Origin: Streptomyces flavofungini
Lineage (GTDB): Bacteria > Actinomycetota > Actinomycetes > Streptomycetales > Streptomycetaceae
DNA length: 17,458 bases
NCBI RefSeq assembly: GCF_030388665.1
Contig: NZ_CP128849.1
Span: 1 to 17,458, forward strand
Reading direction: 5' to 3'
Position numbers and translations under genes: made by a program. Below, piece after piece: positions 15,316 to 17,458 of the stretch (positions are counted from its first letter, which is position 1; the number at the start of each line of letters is the position of its first letter). The notes below the pieces were generated by a model. The model searched no databases and had not been told where the DNA came from. It was given only the letters and a program-made list of their open reading frames with translations.

Positions 15316-15529
15316 CCCTCAATCTCCCGGTGTTCCAGGACATGGTGCGCCCAGCCGATATGACACCGATGTAAGCATCTCGGCGCGCTTCACGCCGCCA
15401 CTGCTTATGAGTGGCGCTTGCATGGAAACGGGTCTGCCATCGCACGGCCCACGCGGTCGCCAGGGCCGTGAGGGCGGCGCCTCCCACACCGATTCCAGCT
15501 CCAAGGACTGCCGCTACTCCTGGGTCCAC
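15253..15529 (-). pseudogene. 3'-truncated small membrane protein fragment
   Basis: From the GTG at 15529 the frame reads VDPGVAAVLGAGIGVGGAAL, a hydrophobic segment continuing to about residue 24, then a charged cytoplasmic-type helix (HKQWRREARRDAYIGVISAG) and DELTSDERAEVLSAASRA. I recall similar short Streptomyces proteins that start VDxGVAAVLGA and have a QWRRxxRRDAY motif. At about 15252 integrase-like sequence begins in another frame, so the 3' part is missing. No ribosome binding site is evident and the gene may have been leaderless. Confidence 0.55.
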
Positions 15530-16289
15530 ATAGAGAGTATGTCGACACAGAGGCGCAGAGGGGCCCACTGCACCGGGTGGAAAAACACCTACTCAGGCGG
15601 TTGTCGAGCAGGTGCTCGGCCGTGCCCGCCAGGACGACGTGCAGCCGTGGGAAGGTCGTTGAGCGGGTGTAGCGGTGGCGCTGCCAGAACGGGAACGTGC
15701 AGCCGATCGTGCCGCGGGCACCTTCCCAGACGCGGTGCCCGGCGTACCGCTCGTAGTCCCACACCTCACGTGCGAGGCGGGCCTGGGACATGGTGCCGTT
15801 GTCGAGCTCGAAGAGGCGCACCTCGCTGGTCTTGGTCGGCCAGGCGAGGACGGCGTCGGTGTTGAAGCTGAGGCCGGTCTCCTTGATGGCGTGGTTGACC
15901 TCCACCTGCCAGTCGGTCAGATGGTCCCGGCCGCCGAAGGCCAGGATCGTGTCCGTCACCGCGACGCCGTGCGGACCGAACCCGGCTCGGACGGCCTTCG
16001 CTCCGGTGCCGGCCTTCGGGCGGGGAGGTAGCTCGTTGCCGTCGGCCAGAGCCTTCTGCCCCGCCACGGTAAGGTTCCAGATCGGGTGCCTGCCCGCCTT
16101 GCCGTTCGGCTCCGCCAGTCCCAGCTCCGCCAGTTCCTTCATCGCCCTGCGCACGTAGGACCGGCCATCGGCATCCTCCGCCGTGATCACCTGAGCCATC
16201 TGCCGCACCGAGGCTATCCGCACGCACCCCAGCATCCGCAGCGCATCGCCCCGCACCCTCCCGGCCGTGGGAGTGGACCTCTTCCCCAT
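15405..16289 (-). CDS. Replication-relaxation (Replic_Relax) protein, altered C-terminus
   Basis: 294 residues. The first ~230 fit the Replic_Relax family of mobile actinobacterial elements: an N-terminal winged-helix region (ALRMLGCVRIASVRQMAQVI, then YVRRAMKELAELGLAE), VNHAIKETGLSFNTDAVL and the acidic block VRLFELDNGTMSQARLAREV, followed by WDYERY. Members are linked to plasmid relaxation or transfer. The start is the ATG at 16289 with GAGGAT six bases upstream; a GTG at 16304 is rejected. After LLDNRLSR (coding to ~15597) the sequence becomes Cys/Ser/Arg-rich, loses resemblance and reads antiparallel to the frame of the neighbouring membrane fragment. I conclude that the natural 3' end has been replaced; activity is doubtful. 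Confidence 0.75.
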   Translation of the reverse strand: MGKRSTPTAGRVRGDALRMLGCVRIASVRQMAQVITAEDADGRSYVRRAMKELAELGLAEPNGKAGRHPIWNLTVAGQKALADGNELPPRPKAGTGAKAVRAGFGPHGVAVTDTILAFGGRDHLTDWQVEVNHAIKETGLSFNTDAVLAWPTKTSEVRLFELDNGTMSQARLAREVWDYERYAGHRVWEGARGTIGCTFPFWQRHRYTRSTTFPRLHVVLAGTAEHLLDNRLSRCFSTRCSGPLCASVSTYSLCGPRSSGSPWSWNRCGRRRPHGPGDRVGRAMADPFPCKRHS

Positions 16290-16298
16290 TGGATCCTC

Positions 16299-16316
16299 TG
16301 CCACCGAAGTTGGACC
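16299..16316 (+). repeat. Left copy of an 18-base inverted repeat
   Basis: TGCCACCGAAGTTGGACC here is repeated in inverted orientation at 17320-17337 with one mismatch. The two copies bracket the methyltransferase-TusA pair. A 13-base part (GAAGTTGGACCGG) recurs at 12234-12246, upstream of the DUF6192-like operon. This copy lies 10 bases upstream of the Replic_Relax start, so it could also be a regulatory site. Confidence 0.55.
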
Positions 16317-16349
16317 GGCTGTTCGTCAGCCGACTGACGCAAGAGGTGG

Positions 16350-16567
16350 TCAGGGGCCGGTTCGGTGCCAGGGGGCCTCGGGCCGGGTGGTACCGCGTCC
16401 TGGGTGAGCCGCAGCGCGGGCGCAGCCGGATCGGTTGCGAGGACGTGGACGACCGTGCCGGGCCTGGCGGTGGCGATGCGGGCACGGAGGCGGAGCAGCA
16501 AGGTCACGCAGAGCAGACCGGTGCCGTCGATGGTGATGTCCGTGGCCGGGATCGGCTCCGGGGTCAC
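16350..16567 (-). pseudogene. Decayed TusA-like sulfurtransferase gene
   Basis: From the GTG at 16567, which overlaps the methyltransferase stop (GTGA), the frame reads VTPEPIPATDITIDGTGLLC, then VTLLLRLRARI and TVVHVLATDPAAP. This is the start of a TusA/SirA-like protein with the single conserved Cys in GLLC. ATDPAAP is joined directly to ALRLTQDAV, so the central part (usually a further 20-30 residues with a WC-type motif) is missing. A frameshift near 16395 then leads to APWHRTGP and a stop at 16350 in another frame, matching the usual family end. TusA proteins relay sulfur through the Cys; this copy should be inactive. The overlap shows that it was once co-translated with the methyltransferase. 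Confidence 0.65.
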
Positions 16568-17229
16568 TGGGGCAGGGTCTGGGCGACGCGCCACAGGCGG
16601 CGGGGCAGGTTGCCTTCCTCGAAGGCGTGGACCTCATCGAGGGTCCAGCCGTCGGCGAGGGCGTCGACCAGGTCGCGGTCAAAGAAGTGGACGGCGAAGC
16701 CGCCGTGCTCGTAAATGTCGTCACCGTGCGCGATACCCGTGCCGTAGTGGGCGTCACCGGTGTGCCGAACGGTGTAGACGAGTACGCCGCCGGGCCGCAG
16801 GACACGGCGGATCTCACCGACCACCGCGTGGATTTCCTCAGTGGACAGGGCCATGCACAGCAGCATGTGCGCGAACACGGCGTCCGCGGAGTCGTCCGGC
16901 AGCGGCAGCGACTCGCGGACATCATGGACGGCAGTGGTGACCCGCTCCATGATGTCCTGGGCGCGGGCGGCCTCTTGCAGCTGCCCCAGGCCGACGGGGC
17001 TGAAGTCGGTTGCCTGCACGATGAAGCCCTCGCGCGCGAAGTACAGGGCGTCCCGGCCATGGCCGGCACCAAGCTCCAGCACCTCACGCGCGCCAGCGGC
17101 CGTGAACACCTCAGCGGCGTGGACCGCCGGCGCGGAGGGCTGCTCGCCGTACATGCCCGGGTGGGCGGCGTAGGTGCCCTGCCAATGCTCGCGCTGCGCG
17201 CCCGCCAGGTCGTTCTCAGTGTTCGCCAC
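16564..17229 (-). CDS. Class I SAM-dependent methyltransferase
   Basis: 221 residues with the Rossmann-type methyltransferase motifs: motif I VLELGAGHGRDALYF (50-64), the acidic end of strand 2 in ATDFS (73-77), a motif around PLPDDSADAVFAHMLLCMAL and the post-motif RVLRPGGVLVYTVRH. Substrate cannot be told from the sequence. The GTG at 17229 follows AGGAAGG and matches the usual N-terminus (ANTENDLAGAQREHWQG); the ATG at 17253 is an alternative that would give 229 residues. The downstream TusA-like gene overlaps by four bases, a pairing I recall from Streptomyces where it suggests sulfur- or thiol-related modification or detoxification. The partner is decayed, so the methyltransferase may now act alone. 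Confidence 0.85.
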   Translation of the reverse strand: MANTENDLAGAQREHWQGTYAAHPGMYGEQPSAPAVHAAEVFTAAGAREVLELGAGHGRDALYFAREGFIVQATDFSPVGLGQLQEAARAQDIMERVTTAVHDVRESLPLPDDSADAVFAHMLLCMALSTEEIHAVVGEIRRVLRPGGVLVYTVRHTGDAHYGTGIAHGDDIYEHGGFAVHFFDRDLVDALADGWTLDEVHAFEEGNLPRRLWRVAQTLPQ

Positions 17230-17319
17230 GCCGCAGCGCCTTCCTGCTTCCATCCCACGACCAATGCCGTGACCAGCCTAGAACCCCAGTCTCTGCGGGC
17301 CTGATGCGGAGGTGGCCGT

Positions 17320-17337
17320 GGTCCAACTTCGATGGCA
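17320..17337 (-). repeat. Right copy of the 18-base inverted repeat
   Basis: GGTCCAACTTCGATGGCA is the reverse complement of 16299-16316 except at one base. It lies about 90 bases upstream of the methyltransferase start. Confidence 0.55.
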
Positions 17338-17355
17338 AACGGTCCAGGTTCTCTG

Positions 17356-17458
17356 TCAGAGGACAGCCGCGCAGAGGTCGAAGACGATCGCGAACGACGT
17401 CGTCACCATCGGCACCGCCATGGCCGACGGCATCACCGCGTGCGTGCTCTGGCCGTGC
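17356..17458. other. Possible partial gene at the right edge
   Basis: These 103 bases have strong coding-type GC periodicity. The minus strand reads a hydrophobic C-terminus (MPSAMAVPMVTTSFAIVFDL, then CAAVL) ending in a stop at 17356. The plus strand is also open (KTIANDVVTIGTAMADGITA). Both frames put G/C in the same third positions, so I cannot choose between them from this fragment. Confidence 0.35.

Noticed and set aside
15405..15596. Cys/Ser/Arg-rich C-terminus of the Replic_Relax frame as a genuine domain
   Set aside because: It reads through the leader and the opposite-phase frame of a membrane-protein fragment, so it is most likely read-through after a recombination junction.

Overview
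The base composition (very high GC, G/C-dominated third codon positions), GTG starts, purine-rich ribosome binding sites and recognisable protein families (TtrA-like helicase, Replic_Relax, DUF4238) all point to Streptomyces or a close relative. The first ~215 bases are a run of short GC-rich palindromes with 3-base loops. The opening palindrome (1-15) and the bases after it match, from memory, the second palindrome of the archetypal Streptomyces telomere. The window therefore most likely starts about 18-20 bases inside the physical end of a linear chromosome or linear plasmid and reads inward.

Left arm (1-4250): the telomere palindromes are followed by a dyad at 325-352 and a tight three-gene operon: two small unknown proteins (404-925, 922-1467) and an 892-residue terminal superfamily 2 helicase with helicase-associated repeats (1505-4183), resembling the telomere-linked TtrA family. 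Two strong hairpins (4206-4284) close it.

Middle (4372-7028, minus strand): a TIGR02391/Ymh-type protein with a HEPN-like R-x4-H motif, a DUF4238 protein, and a small conserved Streptomyces protein. Between the last two lie four 12-base-spaced GCGCAAC repeats.

Nuclease block (7181-13083): two direct copies of a segment (about 146 bases of leader plus the first 58 codons of a helix-turn-helix gene) lie 5,583 bases apart. The left copy is a pseudogene with a stop at codon 14 and a lost 3' end. The right copy heads an intact 229-residue gene (12910-13599). Between them, on the minus strand, are a frameshifted small gene, a frameshifted DUF6192-like gene, a coiled-coil protein, a CoiA-like nuclease (these last three overlap by 4 bases each) and a separate OLD-family ATPase/TOPRIM nuclease. 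This is the best candidate in the window for an undescribed, probably defensive, system.

Right part (13622-17458): a mosaic of gene fragments typical of a subtelomeric scrap zone. It holds a 3' fragment of a TOPRIM-like gene, an intact membrane-anchored protein, a 3' integrase-like fragment fused out of frame to a 5' membrane-protein fragment, a Replic_Relax gene with a replaced 3' end, and an intact methyltransferase overlapping a decayed TusA-like gene. An 18-base inverted repeat brackets the methyltransferase-TusA pair. All family names come from recalled sequence motifs; no database search was run.
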